A DNA stretch of 64,000 bases, taken from positions 1,109,501 to 1,173,500 of the forward strand of contig JASISA010000042.1 in NCBI GenBank assembly GCA_031771865.1. Direction: 5' to 3'. Shown here piece by piece: positions 53,001 through 64,000 of the stretch. The translations under genes and the position numbers were made by a program. Each line of letters opens with the position of its first letter. Position 1 is the first letter of the stretch. The notes under the pieces were generated by a model. The model did no database searches, had not been told where the DNA came from, and worked only from the letters and a program-made list of their open reading frames with translations. This DNA comes from Nothophaeocryptopus gaeumannii. Lineage: Eukaryota > Ascomycota > Dothideomycetes > Mycosphaerellales > Mycosphaerellaceae.

Positions 53001-55508
53001 GACACGTTATCCGTCGGAAAGTACTGCGAGAAGCGCGATCCCAACTTGGCTTTCATCGCATACCAAAAGGGACAGAATGACCTCGAACTCATCTCAATCA
53101 CGAACGAGAACTCCATGTTCAGGTAAGCTGATCCCCATCCTTGTGTCATCCCTCTCTCGGAGAGTGTGTGCTGACTCCTGCCTGTACAGAGCGCAAGCCC
53201 GCTACTTGATCGAGCGAGCTGATCCAGAGATCTGGTCTTATGTGCTGTCGGACAACAACATTCACCGTCGCTCGCTGGTTGATCAAGTCATTGCGGTGGC
53301 AGTGCCAGAGGTAAGCCAACATCTTGAAAAGGTGCTACGCTCTTCGAGACTTGTACTAACTCCCAGTAGTCTGCGGATCCAGAGAAAGTTTCGATCGCCG
53401 TCAAGTCGTTTATCGATGCAGACATGCCGGTCGAGCTCATCGAGCTGCTTGAAAAGATCATCCTGGAGCCATCGACATTTAGCGACAATGCTAACCTGCA
53501 GAACCTCCTCATGCTCACAGCTGCCAAGTCTGACCGAGGCCGCGTCGCTGGCTACATTCAATCGCTTGATCAGTACACTCCAGAGGACATCGCGCAGCAA
53601 TGTATCGATGTCGGCATGTATGAGGAGGCATTCCTTGTCTGGAAGAAGGCTGGCAACCACTTGGAGGCTTCGAACGTTCTCGTGGATCACGTTGTCAGCA
53701 TTGACCGTGCCCAAGAATACGCCGATCAAGTCGACCTTCCTGAGGTCTGGAGCAAGGTTGCCAAGGCCCAGCTTGACGGTCTTCGGGTGACTGACTCCAT
53801 TGAATCATACATCCGCGCTCAAGATCCCTCGAACTACCAGGAAGTCATTGAGATCGCGACGCATGCCGGCAAGGATGAGGATCTCGTCAAATACCTGCGC
53901 ATGGCTCGTAAGACTCAGCGCGAGCCACCCATCGACACTGCCCTCGCCTTCTGCTACGCTCGTCTCAACCAGCTGCCCGAGCTCGAGGAATTTCTGCGAT
54001 CTTCTAACGTCGCCAACGTCGAGGAGTCTGGTGACAAGGCCTACGCCGAGGGCTACCACGAGGCTGCCAAGATCTTCTTCACATCGATCTCCAACTGGGC
54101 CAAGCTTGCCACTACACTTGTCCACCTCGAAGACTACCAAGCTGCTGTCGAATGCGCACGAAAGGCTAATAGTGTCAAGGTGTGGAAGCAGGTCAACGAG
54201 GCCTGCGTTGCTAAAAAGGGGTTCCGTCTTGCTCAGATCTGCGGTCTCAACTTGATCGTGCACGCCGACGAACTGCAAGACCTGGTCCGCCAGTACGAGC
54301 GCAATGGTTACTTCGACGAACTTATCTCCCTTCTGGAGGCTGGTCTCGGTTTGGAGCGCGCGCACATGGGTAAGATCTCCGAGAAGGATAGTTTCAAGAC
54401 ATACGCTGACTTTTAAACCTTTCTAGGTATGTTCACTGAGCTCGGCATTGCCCTCAGCAAATACCACCCAGACCGCGTAATGGAGCACCTGCGCATCTTC
54501 TGGGGCCGCATCAACATCCCGAAGATGATCCGAGCTTGCGAGGAAGCACATCTCTGGCCCGAGCTTGTCTTCTTGTACGCTCACTACGACGAATTCGACA
54601 ATGCAGCTCTGGCCATGATGGAACGCGCCGCCGATGCCTGGGAACACCACACTTTCAAGGAGACCACCGTTAAGGTCGCCAACTTGGAAATCTACTACAA
54701 GGCGCTCAACTTCTACCTTCAGGAGCAGCCATCACTGCTCACTGACCTCCTCCAAGCACTAACGCCACGCATTGATGTCAACCGAGTCGTGCGCATGTTC
54801 GAGAAATCGGACAACATTCCTCTCATCAAGCCGTTCTTGCTCAACGTACAGTCGCAAAACAAGCGTGCTGTCAACGATGCTATCAACGACCTGCTGATCG
54901 AGGAAGAGGATTACAAGTCTCTTCGTGACAGCGTCGAGAACTTTGACAACTACGAGGCTGTCCCACTTGCGCAGAGACTAGAGAAGCACGACCTCGTCTT
55001 CTTCCGACAGATAGCCGCCAACATCTATCGCAAGAACAAGCGATGGGACAAGTCCATCCAGCTCTCGAAGCAAGACAAGCTCTACAAGGACGCCATCGAA
55101 ACTGCCGCCATCTCTTCAAAGACCGAAGTTGTCGAGGAGCTGCTGCGATACTTCGTCGACATTGGCAGCAAGGAGTGCTACGTTGGTATGCTCTACGCCT
55201 GCTACGAACTCATTCCACTGCACACTGTCATGGAGATCTCATGGCGTCATGGCCTGAACGACTTCACTATGCCGTTCATGATTAACTACATGTCTCAACA
55301 AGCTGCCACCATCTCCGACCTCAAGAGGGACAACGACGAGCGCAAGGCACGAGAAGTGGCCGAGAAGCCTCAAGAAGACAACGGGCCTATCCTCGGCCAG
55401 AGCAGGCTCATGCTTACCCAAGGTCCTATGCAGACCGGTCAGAGCCCCGCCCCATACGGGCAGCCAAACGGCATAATGCCACAGACGACTGGCTACAGGG
55501 GGTTCTAG
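50090..55508 (+). CDS. CHC1: Clathrin heavy chain
   Basis: This is the triskelion leg of the clathrin coat, used in endocytosis and trans-Golgi to endosome traffic. There are seven exons: 50090-50149, 50237-51750, 51811-52505, 52558-53122, 53190-53310, 53370-54369 and 54427-55508, all phase-consistent, giving 1678 aa (yeast Chc1 is 1653). The start MAPLPIKFTEQLQLASVGIQ and the next exon PASIGFNSCTLESDHFVCVR form the beta-propeller. Then come the linker and seven clathrin heavy-chain repeats (for example GMYEEAFLVWKKAGNHLEAS). The trimerisation region includes CYVGMLYACYELIPLHTVME followed by SWRHGLNDFTMPFMINYM. The C-terminus (GPMQTGQSPAPYGQPNGIMP) is Gln/Pro-rich as in filamentous fungi. The first exon is only 20 codons. 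Confidence 0.97.
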
Positions 55509-55930
55509 ATAAGTTCGGGGGTTGATGAAAAGGCGAGCCGATTCGGATATGGCATGCAAAAAGGAGCGCATGTAGGATGGCTTGTGTGCATGAAGGGCAG
55601 TTATTCCCCAGCTTTCTTCTCCGTCGCATAATGGGCACAGCGGGAGTTATGCGGAGCATCATGGTGGGTGTGTAAGAGGCCCAAGCGAGGCGGCTAGAAA
55701 AAGGCGCTGTCTTGTGTGCTATGTATGCATGTACATTAGAGAGCCATATTTTTCTTGGTTGCTAGGCTTGGGCAATGTATTTGATCTGAACTTGTTCAAT
55801 GTTCGTCCACCTCTCCACGATTACCTCGCGCTCTGCATTGTCAAAAGTGTCTGTCAACGTTCCACGGCTGGCCCGTGCTGATCGAAATTCTGGAAGACCC
55901 CAGAGCCAAAGTCCCCCTAAGCAGGGACGC
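55509..55930. other. Convergent 3' region after CHC1
   Basis: 422 bp between convergent stops. No gene or repeat recognised. Confidence 0.45.
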
Positions 55931-56863
55931 TCACCTTCCCTCCTCCCTCAACAAAATCGCCCCCAGTACAGTCAAGCTCACAGTCTCCACTTCCCTTCCT
56001 AGATCCTGCGTCCAGACCATCTTACCCATTACGTCTCCCTCTCCACTTCCCCCAGCTTTCTCAGGCTGGTACGTCGCAATCTTCACCCCTTCGACGATGA
56101 CTTTCTTCCTCGCGTCTCCGTGGAATGTATGTCGACCTGTGGCTGGATGGCCGATGAGGGTGTCGTCGTGGAGGGTCCAGGTCGGTGAGTGCAAAGGTAG
56201 TGTAGGTGGGATGTTCCAGGAGAGGTGGATTGTGGAAGGTGACGAAGTGGGGATGGAGTGAGAAGGGGAGGTGGATGGAGCTGTGAAGGTGTATGTTGAG
56301 GGTCTGAGGAAGGCGTGGGATGTGAATTTTGCGAGAGTTTCGAATTGGTGCTCTGCTGCTGAGGGGGAAGGGGAGGATTGGGAGGTGGTTGAGCGAGAAG
56401 ACTCCAATGGTTTCTTGGAGATGTGCGACCTTGCATATGTCGGCCTAGTCGAATCAGAAGTGTTGAGTATCAGATCATTTGAACTTGGGATATAGGCCGC
56501 TTTCCCGAGCACCTTTCCGGTAAAATCATCTGCAGAGAGCAAAGAGGCACATTGCTTGTGTTGTGGTCCTTCCAAAACCGCAAAGTAGGTGGGACCGGGA
56601 TGTCGAGAGTCCCGAATAGGTATGCCGTTGGTACTCCCGTTAACTCTATTTCGAGAGCGAGTGAAGATGTACGTATGCAAGGAAGCCGCTATATGGTCCT
56701 GAATAGTATCAAAAGTCTGCTGGAATGTCGATCCGTTGCGATTTTGGGTCTGACAAGCGGCCTGAGGGTCATCTTGCACAGGATGTCTGTCTGAGTATGG
56801 TGGAGGTGGATCTGGATCGTGTGCTTGTCGAGGCCAGCCTTTCTCTCCATCGAACTTTTCCAT
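55931..56863 (-). CDS. Hypothetical protein, Ser/Thr/Pro-rich
   Basis: A single exon of 310 aa with a true ATG. I do not recognise a named family. The N-terminus is acidic and Pro-rich (DPDPPPPYSDRHP, a possible PY motif). The middle has a compact block (FAVLEGPQHKQCASLLSADD), then a Ser-rich linker. The C-terminal half looks like a beta-rich domain (PSTIHLSWNIPPTLPLHSPT, then RHTFHGDARKKVIVEGVKIA, ending VSLTVLGAILLREEGR). The last part, with a hydrophobic strand and terminal basic tail, resembles conserved fungal proteins of unknown function. Confidence 0.7.
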   Translation of the reverse strand: MEKFDGEKGWPRQAHDPDPPPPYSDRHPVQDDPQAACQTQNRNGSTFQQTFDTIQDHIAASLHTYIFTRSRNRVNGSTNGIPIRDSRHPGPTYFAVLEGPQHKQCASLLSADDFTGKVLGKAAYIPSSNDLILNTSDSTRPTYARSHISKKPLESSRSTTSQSSPSPSAAEHQFETLAKFTSHAFLRPSTYTFTAPSTSPSHSIPTSSPSTIHLSWNIPPTLPLHSPTWTLHDDTLIGHPATGRHTFHGDARKKVIVEGVKIATYQPEKAGGSGEGDVMGKMVWTQDLGREVETVSLTVLGAILLREEGR

Positions 56864-57418
56864 ACTGTGATCCTGTGAAACTGTTGAGTTGTGGAAAACG
56901 TACAGATGATGGCTCGCCTGTATAGAAACGTCAAGAGATAGTCCTAGTCTGAGAGACAGTCCTCAAGCCAGGTTCAGCCGCAACCAATAGCTTAATGTAG
57001 GTCGTCCCAGACCTGCTGAATCAGCAGAGGATCTCAAGCGAGCACCTTGCGCACAAAACGATCCTCGCCAAGATCTTCATATGACCGCTGCCAAGCGAAA
57101 TATGAAAGGCAAATGCAGAACCGTGGTTGGTAGAGATGGCATGTCAAACCTTATTTCAAGTTCAGCATCTTGTCCTCGTAAGATACGAAAATTGAACGGT
57201 CTGTTAAGAGATGGAATCTATACTTTCATTTTTAAACTGGATATTTCAAAAACTTGATCATGCTTGGCCACTCAACGCTCAACCCTTGCGCCGTCGGTGT
57301 GGATGGATGTGCTAAAGCAGATGGTGGCGAATGGGAGCAGAAGGACGGGGCACCACAAGGCTGTGCCAGACCTGTGCTCAAGACTCGAAACTTCTGTAGT
57401 GGTGCAGCAATGAGCTGC
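56864..57418. other. Intergenic between two minus-strand genes
   Basis: 555 bp. It holds the promoter of the 55931-56863 gene and the 3' flank of HCR1, and is A+T-richer than average at 57160-57260. No gene. Confidence 0.4.
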
Positions 57419-58299
57419 TCACATGAAATCGCCACTGGAAGCTGTCAGCAGTAGCTCGTGTGGGTAGTGGATAGTAGCACTCACTCGTCAAGACCATCGT
57501 CGTCATAAGCGGCCGTATCAGCTCTGAACGCAACGTCCCGGCTGGCGTTAAGGCTAGTCTTGTTCTTCGCAGCCTTCGACTTCTTTGCGCCCTTCTCAGC
57601 AGCCTTCTCTTCCTTCATCTTCTCATTGCTCACTGCCGTCAGACCACTGGCGAGTTTCTTGATCTGCTCACTGTTCATCTCCTTCACAATTTGCTTCGTG
57701 AATTCCTTCATGAACAGCTCGTATTGCGGCTTCTTCGCGTTGTTGTTGAAAAGCGGTACCAGTGTCTCGCGAAGCTTGTTGAATTCGGTCGCGGTCTTTG
57801 GGTTGAAGATCTTCAGGCTCGACAGATCGATGGCATCTTCTGGGCTGTCGCCGGATTGTACTGTGATGGCCTTGTTGGTGCCGCGCTTAGCAGGACCCTC
57901 GCCGCCGCCGCCGAACATATCTGAGGCGTTCGCGAAATCACTCTCCTTCTCCGCTGCTCGTGCCTTGGCTCGTCTGTTGCTCTCATCATCGTCCTCGCTA
58001 TCATCCTCGTCCTCCTCTGCCGCTCTTTCGCGCATCCGCTGTTCTCTAATCTCCTCAAGTCGTTGCGCCTTGCTCTTGTGGTTCGCCTTCTGTGCTGCCT
58101 CAACCTTGGCCTTGGCTTCTGCGGCTTTCTTCGCTTTCTCGCGCTCCTCCTCGCTGTCCTCAGCCGCGTCCCATGACTCCAGGACATCTTCCTCTTCTTC
58201 ATCGTCAAACTTGCCGCGTCGCGCGACTGGTGCGGGTGGAGAGGAGGCAGACGTGCTATCGGACTCCTCGTCGTCCCATGAGGTTTTGGAGGGCGCCAT
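57419..58299 (-). CDS. HCR1: eIF3 subunit j (HCR1)
   Basis: This translation initiation factor 3 subunit is loosely bound; it helps mRNA binding, start-site scanning and recycling. Exon 1 (58299 to 57485) encodes 271 residues. A GTGAGT donor then joins, after a 50-nt intron, a last exon of only 16 nt (57434 to 57419) that supplies GDFM and the stop; eIF3j proteins end in this kind of acidic-DFM tail. The total is 276 aa. The N-terminus is MAPSKTSWDDEESDS with the conserved KFDDEEEEDVLESWD. A charged coiled coil and the globular core follow (LKIFNPKTATEFNKLRETLV, then KKPQYELFMKEFTKQIVKEM). A C-terminal basic stretch comes before AYDDDGLDDGDFM. Confidence 0.94.
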
Positions 58300-59174
58300 A
58301 TCTGCGATTGTTCTTCCGAGATCGGTCTTGTCGTGTTTCGACTCGAAGTTGGAAAAACAGTCTACTTGCTTGAGAAGACTGCTGGTGATCTTGGTCTGGC
58401 AAGTTGATTAAGTTTGCGTTTTGTGCGTTCAAAGTAGGGAGAAGTCGCGTGAATGAAGGGGATAGTTTGGTGGGGGCTTGGTGGCTTTTCATATGCGATG
58501 ATGAGGACGCGGGAGCCGGCGAAACGTCCCAGGTTGCGGCCCAATCACGATGACTCCTTCCCCGCCAAGAAGTGGCGTGACCATTTTGGTCCCTCACTAG
58601 AACGACTTTCACATGTTGACTTTACCCACCTGCTGACTTCACCTGGTATGTCTTCGAAGCGAAATTGGAGCGGAAACTTGACAGTCATGCGACCTCGATA
58701 ATTTCATCTTGGATACCTCCCAGCTAGCTATTCATACACAGGCCGAAATATCAGCCTGAGGAAAGACCCCACGAGACAGTCGAAAATGAAACAATCGTAC
58801 CCTTCCCACCTCGTCATCTTTCTAGACCACCCTTTGAAAGGTCTGCCTCTAAACTTCAATGCAACCAATTATGAAGAGATCTGCGCCCAGCGCCTTTTGC
58901 TCCCATTTCAAACGCAGTGCTAAAAAAGGAATGGACCTTCTTCTCGCTGATACGTCAAGAAGGTCTGTAGGTGGTTTGGTATCTCGGTGGAACAATCAAC
59001 TCCGTCCTGCTCCGTCGCCGCAATCATTTCGAAATGGGGTAATCGCAAAGTATCCTTGATCGATCATTCGCTCCAGAAACGTGTTGTGCCGATACCAACT
59101 TCCTCTGCCGTGTCGTTGTAGTTGCAGGCGAGATAATTGGAATCAGGCTGAAGTGCGGCTTTTGGTCCGCACGC
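58300..59174. other. Intergenic between HCR1 and the RhoGAP gene
   Basis: 875 bp. Contains the HCR1 promoter and the RhoGAP 3' flank. Two short overlapping frames only; nothing recognised. Confidence 0.45.
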
Positions 59175-61573
59175 TCAGCCGCGACGTTGAGAGCCACGCG
59201 ATGCCGGTCTCGATGGCGGACGCACTGGGAATCCAAAATCGGCGTTCGTCTTCACCGGCGTTGGCGTGAGGTCGCTTCGGCTGCGATTGTGGCCGATTCG
59301 AGGTGTTGTGCTGTTCGAGCGTGACTTGTTTATCACTATCTGCTCCTGTCGCATACCAGTCATGCCTTCCGACGGTGGTCCGCCTTGAGAAGTCGCTGGT
59401 CGCTGGATGTCTTGCTCGATGCCAAGACCGTAGCTACCGTTGCCCATATTTGCACCGGCTGGAAGATATGTCATTGACCTCGCATCTTCTTTGTGCGTTA
59501 AGGACCGCGTGTCGAAATTGCTGGTCTGCTTGCTGCTGCCACTGCTGATGGCGCGGTCGTTGTCGTCATCAACAGTCGAAGCGAACTCGCTGTTAGCGAC
59601 TGAGTCCTCCTCGCCGTACTTCCGCTCTGGGATTTCTTTCGGATCGTGGCCTTCAGCAACCATTCGCTCCACATTCAGGTACTCCTTCTCCGTGAAACAG
59701 CCCTGCCAGCAGTGACGCCAGTCGCCGACCAGATAGTTGAACAGCCATCGATCCAGATACAGGCACGGTCCAACGCAGACAGACAAGTTGTTGAGGTCCA
59801 TCTTGTTGAATTCCTTGTTCGTCAGAAGCAAAGACAGATGGCAGGTGATGGCGAACAGTAGGTAGTAGTTGAATGGCGGCAGCTCCGACAGCGCGTCGCG
59901 CAGTAGCTGTGGCGCTTCTTGCCCGACGTTCTTGTAGTTAGGATTCTGCTTCTCCAACTCGACTGCTAAAGAGTTCTGCAAGCTCTTCGGCATGATCTCA
60001 GTGGGAAGCTCTCTGAACCAAGCTTTGAGCATGCTGGCAATCTCATTGGTGTCCGCGACTTCTTCCGCGAGAAGATCAATGTCGAGTTGCTGATCGAAAC
60101 GTCGCTGCCAGTGCTTCACTTGTGGTCCGCTACCGGGAACTCGGTACAAGCCCTCTTGCTCGCAGCGGGTGTTCAAGAAGCTGTATCTGTGTCAGTCTAC
60201 ATCTGCGATGCGGAACAATGAGGGCACTCACTCTATACATCTCCATGGAAGGCTTGGCATCCAATACTCCGTCTTATCTCGGCATTGGTTGAGATCCTTG
60301 CTGATGCGTGTGAGGCGCGTCTGCTCCACGAGCGGGAGGTTGATCACCTGAATCACATATTCGCTGTCTGGCACGTCCTTGCCTCCATGAGAGCTCTGAT
60401 TGCGTCCCAAAGCTCTGCTAACCCCTGTCTTGATGCCACCGAAGAAAGACTTCTTTTCAGTCTTCTCCTTTTGGTTGTGTGTGCTTCTGCTGTCAGAGCG
60501 CAAGCTGCTGCTTTTGGTATTTTGACCAGGGTATGAAGAGGACAAATTCTCTTGGCTGTCCGCTGCGTTGGTGCGGCGCTCTTCAGACTTGCCGCGCTTC
60601 TCTTCATTGGCCTTGCCCTTCATTCTTGCGTCTGATCCGGGCCAGCCCGACTGTAAAGGTGCGGTGTTGGGTATTCTTTGGTCAGACGAGTCTTTGCCAA
60701 TTATGATGGGTCGCGATGAAGTTGAGTTGGAGCCTGTTCGCATCGATCCTGAGCGCTTCACACGGTTCAGTATTCTGCCCTGCGTCTTTCTCGCCGTGGT
60801 GCTGTCTTGGCTATGCTGAGGCGTTGGCTGCGGTCTCGTGAGTAATGTTGGCTTTTCGCCTAGAATCAGAAACGTCAGCTGGTTCTTGCTCAGGTCACGC
60901 AAAAGCAACGTTGGCGATGCGGCGCTGGCATTGGTTTTGGCATTGTCAGTTGTTGCGCAACGGTGTTGGTCGAAGGTCGCAGATGTCACATGTGAGAAGT
61001 GAGGTTTACGTTGCCATCACATGCATGCGACGTCACCCGGCACCGATTGCTGCGTCCACGCCATTCACATGCAAGTATAAAACGCTCCAACAGGCAGGCA
61101 CGTGATCTCGACTTACCTTCGGAAGATTCCTTGTGTACGTTCTCCTGGCTCCCAACAATGCTCAGTTCGGGCGTGCTGCCGGGGTTGTTCTTCAAGTGGT
61201 ATATCGTCCGCATGCTACCCGTCCCAGGTCTGCCGTCCTTGCTCTCATTCTTTCCGTTGCGTGTATCCTTCTTGAGCTCTTGATCGGGCGAAGTCTTTCC
61301 TCTGCTCTTGAGGCCGCTCAGGAAGCCACCTTTCGACGGTTCTCTGTTGTGGTTGCGCGGTGATCCAGGAGGGGATTGGAGCAGGTTGGAGCGATCCTTG
61401 GGAAGCAGAGTCAGGCCCGCAGCGACGTTGTCTTCGAAACCGCCTCCAAACGATCCGAGATCAACCCCGTGCAGGTTCATCGGGCTGCTGTGCGGACCTG
61501 GCTGAATGCCATTCTCGGAGCCGTTCTTTCCTGGTTGAAGTTTGAGATCGGCGGGTTTTTGTTGTCGAGGCAT
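59175..61573 (-). CDS. Bem3-type RhoGAP protein
   Basis: This GTPase-activating protein would switch off Cdc42/Rho-family GTPases and so limit polarity signalling. Exons (minus) are 61573-61117, 60859-60232 and 60180-59175, with introns of 257 and 51 nt, giving 696 aa. Residues 1-340 are disordered and Lys/Ser/Arg-rich. The RhoGAP domain spans about 355-530: WMPSLPWRCIDFLNTRCEQE, then GLYRVPGSG with the arginine finger at Arg375. The core continues DTNEIASMLKAWFRELP, LPPFNYYLLFAITCHLSLLL and NKMDLNNLSVCVGPCL. The sequence around the arginine finger is of the Bem3 kind, but no PX or PH domain is present, unlike yeast Bem3 (1128 aa). The C-terminus is Ser/Pro/Arg-rich. Confidence 0.92.
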
Positions 61574-63311
61574 GTCTTTCGTATATGTGTATGAGGCCGA
61601 AATTGCGGGCTACCGCAATTGGCAGTGAGCCCAGAAGGGCGGGCTCGCAAACAAGACACAAGACAAGCCCGAAATGGCGGGAGATTGCAGATTGCTAACA
61701 AAGAAATCGGCGAGATGTCGTCCAAGTGCAAACTGAACGGCGGCGGCGGACCCGACGCACGCGCTTTTCTCTCCTTTCGCTGGCGGAAGCTGCAAGCTGT
61801 TGCAGTCGTGCTTCCGGCAGTGCGGTGGAACAATGCTGCAATGATCGTTGCACGGCAGCCCTGCGACAGGCGTTGGGGTGCGGGCGGGCGGCAGGGCGGA
61901 ACCGATTGTGCTCTTGGGCGTGGACAGCGGTACTGTGTACGGCCGGTAGTTCACCCTGTGTGCGTGTGGGTAGAATGGTGCGTCTCGTTGTCTCAACTCG
62001 GCGTCTGCAATGTCGCCTCGATACGAGAAGGGCGATAGGGGAGCTTGCAGGCTTGAGTCGCGGACCCAATGGGAGCAGAATGGCAGCAGGAGTCGCCCAA
62101 GCAGAGCGTCGCGGCGGGTGCGGGCGGCGCGGGAGGTATTGGACACGGACGCTGTTCGCCAACACACAACACCGTGCGCAGGGTGGTGATGTTGGTTCCG
62201 TCGTGTTCGGCGCACGCACGGCGCTAAGGGCAGCTTGAATGGGGGTGGAGCGCGCACGTCTCAGACGGTGTCTAGTGGTGTCGGTGTCGGCAAAGAGGAG
62301 TGTCGTGGTGGTCGTATGTAGCGTCGCTAGTTGCGTATGTACACAGAACTAGCCGTCCCAAGCGGTACTAGCAACGTCGGTGTGTCCCTGAGGGGGAGGA
62401 GTAACGTCGGCAGGCCGGGAAGGATGTTGTTGCTGGCTGCTGTTGCTGGCGGTTGGAGCTGCGATGCTAGGGTCGATTCTGCAGCTCGACGCCCAAGCCC
62501 AACACCACCACCCTTTAACTACCCTTTGCGTTGCGCTACCCCGAGTACAGTGCAGGCACAGAGCGTTTACTCGTTATCTGCGCACCGCACCGCCCTGATG
62601 AGCGCCGCCGACTAGCAAGGAGGGAGATTGACTTCCGAGGCAACGTAATTGAGGCGGCCGGTGGAATCTCACAGTACTTCATACAACCCGATACCCGCAA
62701 GACAGACAGACAGAAAGCCACGCAACTCTCATCATCAGACTCTAGCTAGTCCTCTGCCTACTACTCATCACGCTGTGAGCGAGCGACTCCACCTGGTCAA
62801 AATACCTGCAGCTTTCGTGGGAGGTAGCGCAGCGGGCCAAGCACGCCGAACGCCTCGGTTCGGTGCCTGCGCAAATAGCATCAACCCCCCAGCACAGACC
62901 GCACGCCTGCCAAATTATTCATGTATATATATATATATCTATGTTCTCTTGTCCAATTCATCACGGAGTCAAGAGCGCGCGGTCGAGGCTTTGTTTCGGA
63001 AAATCTGTCCTGTTGCCAAACCGACAACCAACGTTGCTCCGCAGGCTGTCGCTTGGCGAGGAGAGTTGTTGGTATTCTTCTGCCTGGAGGTGCCGATTCC
63101 TCCTCAGATTACCGCCCTTCTGCATGCTGTCATACCCCTCCTGGTGTGGGACCAGCAAGGACACATCTGCTAGGTTGATCTCACGTACCTTGATGCCTGC
63201 GCGCAATCATCCTAGACATCACCTGATCATTCACGGGCCGCGGCTCGGTGTTTCTTGAAGACAGGACCCTTCGCCTGTTCTTCAGGACAGCTTCGGTACA
63301 ATTTCAACTTC
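61574..63311. other. Longest intergenic region, between divergent RhoGAP and BET2
   Basis: 1.7 kb. GC-rich stretches at 61700-62250 are open in several frames on both strands (up to 215 codons), which is compositional, not evidence of genes. It includes a (TA)n microsatellite. Nothing supports a gene. Confidence 0.5.
62923..62939. repeat. TA dinucleotide microsatellite
   Basis: An uninterrupted run of about eight TA units lies between ATTCATG and TCTATG. It could serve as a length marker; no other meaning is suggested. Confidence 0.9.
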
Positions 63312-64000
63312 ATGTCTCTTGCTGCAGGGCCCGGGCGCGGCGGCGGCGCTTCTGCATCTTCGCAGCTGCCAGACGAGCTTACTCTGGTGGTCGAAAAGCA
63401 TGTTGCCTACGTACAGAGCCTAGATACAGTATGGTTGCTTTCAGCAAGTTCCACTTTCTTTGGCTGACACTGACTGCATAGTAGCGTAGAGACGAGCTCG
63501 AATACCATCTGACTGAACACTTGCGCATCAGCGGCATCTATTGGGGCCTCGTACCGCTTCATCTATTTGGCCAACCCGATGCTCTGCCCAGAGCAGGTCT
63601 GCTCGAATACGTCTTCAGTTGCCTGCACGAAAATGGAGGATTCGGCGCAGCGCCCGGGCACGATCCACACTTGCTCTACACAGTGTCATCCGTCCAGATA
63701 CTGTCTGTGATAGATGGCTTCGAAGAGCTTGAAAAGAAAGTCGCAGGCGGCAGAATGCAAGTTGCAGAGTTCATTGCTAAACTGCAGCAGCCCAACGGCA
63801 CGTTTGCAGGCGACAAGTGGGGAGAAACAGATACCCGATTCCTATACGGCGCATTGAACGCGCTGTCATTGCTCGGCGCGCTACCTAGCCAGCGGCGCAG
63901 TGAACCGCCTCTCATCGATTTGCAAGCAGCAGTCGATCACGTCAAGGCTTGCCACAACTTCGACGGCGGCTTCGGTGTCGCCCCTGGAACAGAATCGCAT
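63312..64000 (+). CDS. BET2: Rab geranylgeranyltransferase beta subunit (BET2), 5' part
   Basis: This is the beta subunit of protein geranylgeranyltransferase II, which prenylates Rab GTPases. Exon 1 is 63312-63428, starting MSLAAGPGRGGGASASSQLP; the 56-nt intron is followed by exon 2 from 63485, which runs off the right edge. 211 residues are visible. Family signatures are YVQSLDT, DELEYHLTEHLRISGIYWGL, HENGGFGAAPGHDPHLLYT, the zinc-ligand-bearing WGETDTRFLYGALNALSLL, and CHNFDGGFGVAPGTESH, where the Asp and Cys belong to the zinc site. The N-terminus is Gly/Ala-rich. The C-terminal part, with the remaining zinc ligands, lies outside the window. Confidence 0.95.

Noticed and set aside
61700..62260. 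Overlapping ORFs of up to 215 codons on both strands
   Set aside because: GC-rich DNA is open in most frames here; none shows a start context, introns or recognisable protein.

Overview
This is a 64 kb piece of nuclear DNA from a filamentous ascomycete. Coding genes carry short spliceosomal introns (mostly 48-90 nt, with GT donors, CTAAC or CTGAC-like branch sites and CAG/TAG acceptors), about 26 intact genes lie on both strands, and every recognisable protein is of Pezizomycotina type (Zn2Cys6 and bZIP regulators, a fungal laccase, a fungal acid phosphatase, SDR, F-box-like proteins). The style of the proteins suggests a Dothideomycete, but that is inference. There are no prokaryotic features, CRISPR arrays or recognisable transposon ORFs.

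Layout. 1-7 kb: a minus-strand Zn2Cys6 regulator running off the left edge, then MCM7 (replicative helicase) with an ACGCGT box in its promoter, then a small bZIP gene. 8.5-14.8 kb: a charged protein of unknown function, TRM140-type tRNA methyltransferase and COQ10 as a divergent pair, and a BAX-inhibitor-1 family membrane protein. 15-17 kb: two neighbouring F-box-type loci, both broken. 17.8-24.7 kb: a large Ser/Thr kinase, a secreted histidine acid phosphatase preceded by a perfect 20-bp palindrome, and an ERD1-like EXS membrane protein. 25-30 kb: MDM31 and ribosomal protein eL36 as a divergent pair, and a BTB protein followed by diverged ~330-bp repeats. 32-40 kb: small genes (NTF2-like, a Cys-rich metallothionein-like peptide, an SDR, a two-exon unknown, a membrane-anchored F-box-like protein), a family-16 methyltransferase, and a rhamnogalacturonan acetylesterase gene with one in-frame stop. 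41.8-49.3 kb: an IZH3-like PAQR receptor, a coiled-coil gene with a frame conflict, and a six-exon laccase-like multicopper oxidase. 50-64 kb: clathrin heavy chain (seven exons), an unknown, eIF3j with a 16-nt last exon, a Bem3-type RhoGAP, and the start of BET2 (Rab geranylgeranyltransferase beta).

Most genes are unlinked housekeeping functions (replication, translation, membrane traffic, mitochondria). The secreted enzymes (acid phosphatase, acetylesterase, laccase) and regulators are scattered, and I see no convincing biosynthetic cluster or new multi-gene system. The most useful observations are tiny exons that automated annotation would miss (10, 16, 26 and 29 nt), the broken F-box pair, the stop codon in the acetylesterase, the acid-phosphatase palindrome and the unusual architecture of the multicopper oxidase. 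Exon limits were read by eye from splice signals and reading frame, and checked only for phase consistency.
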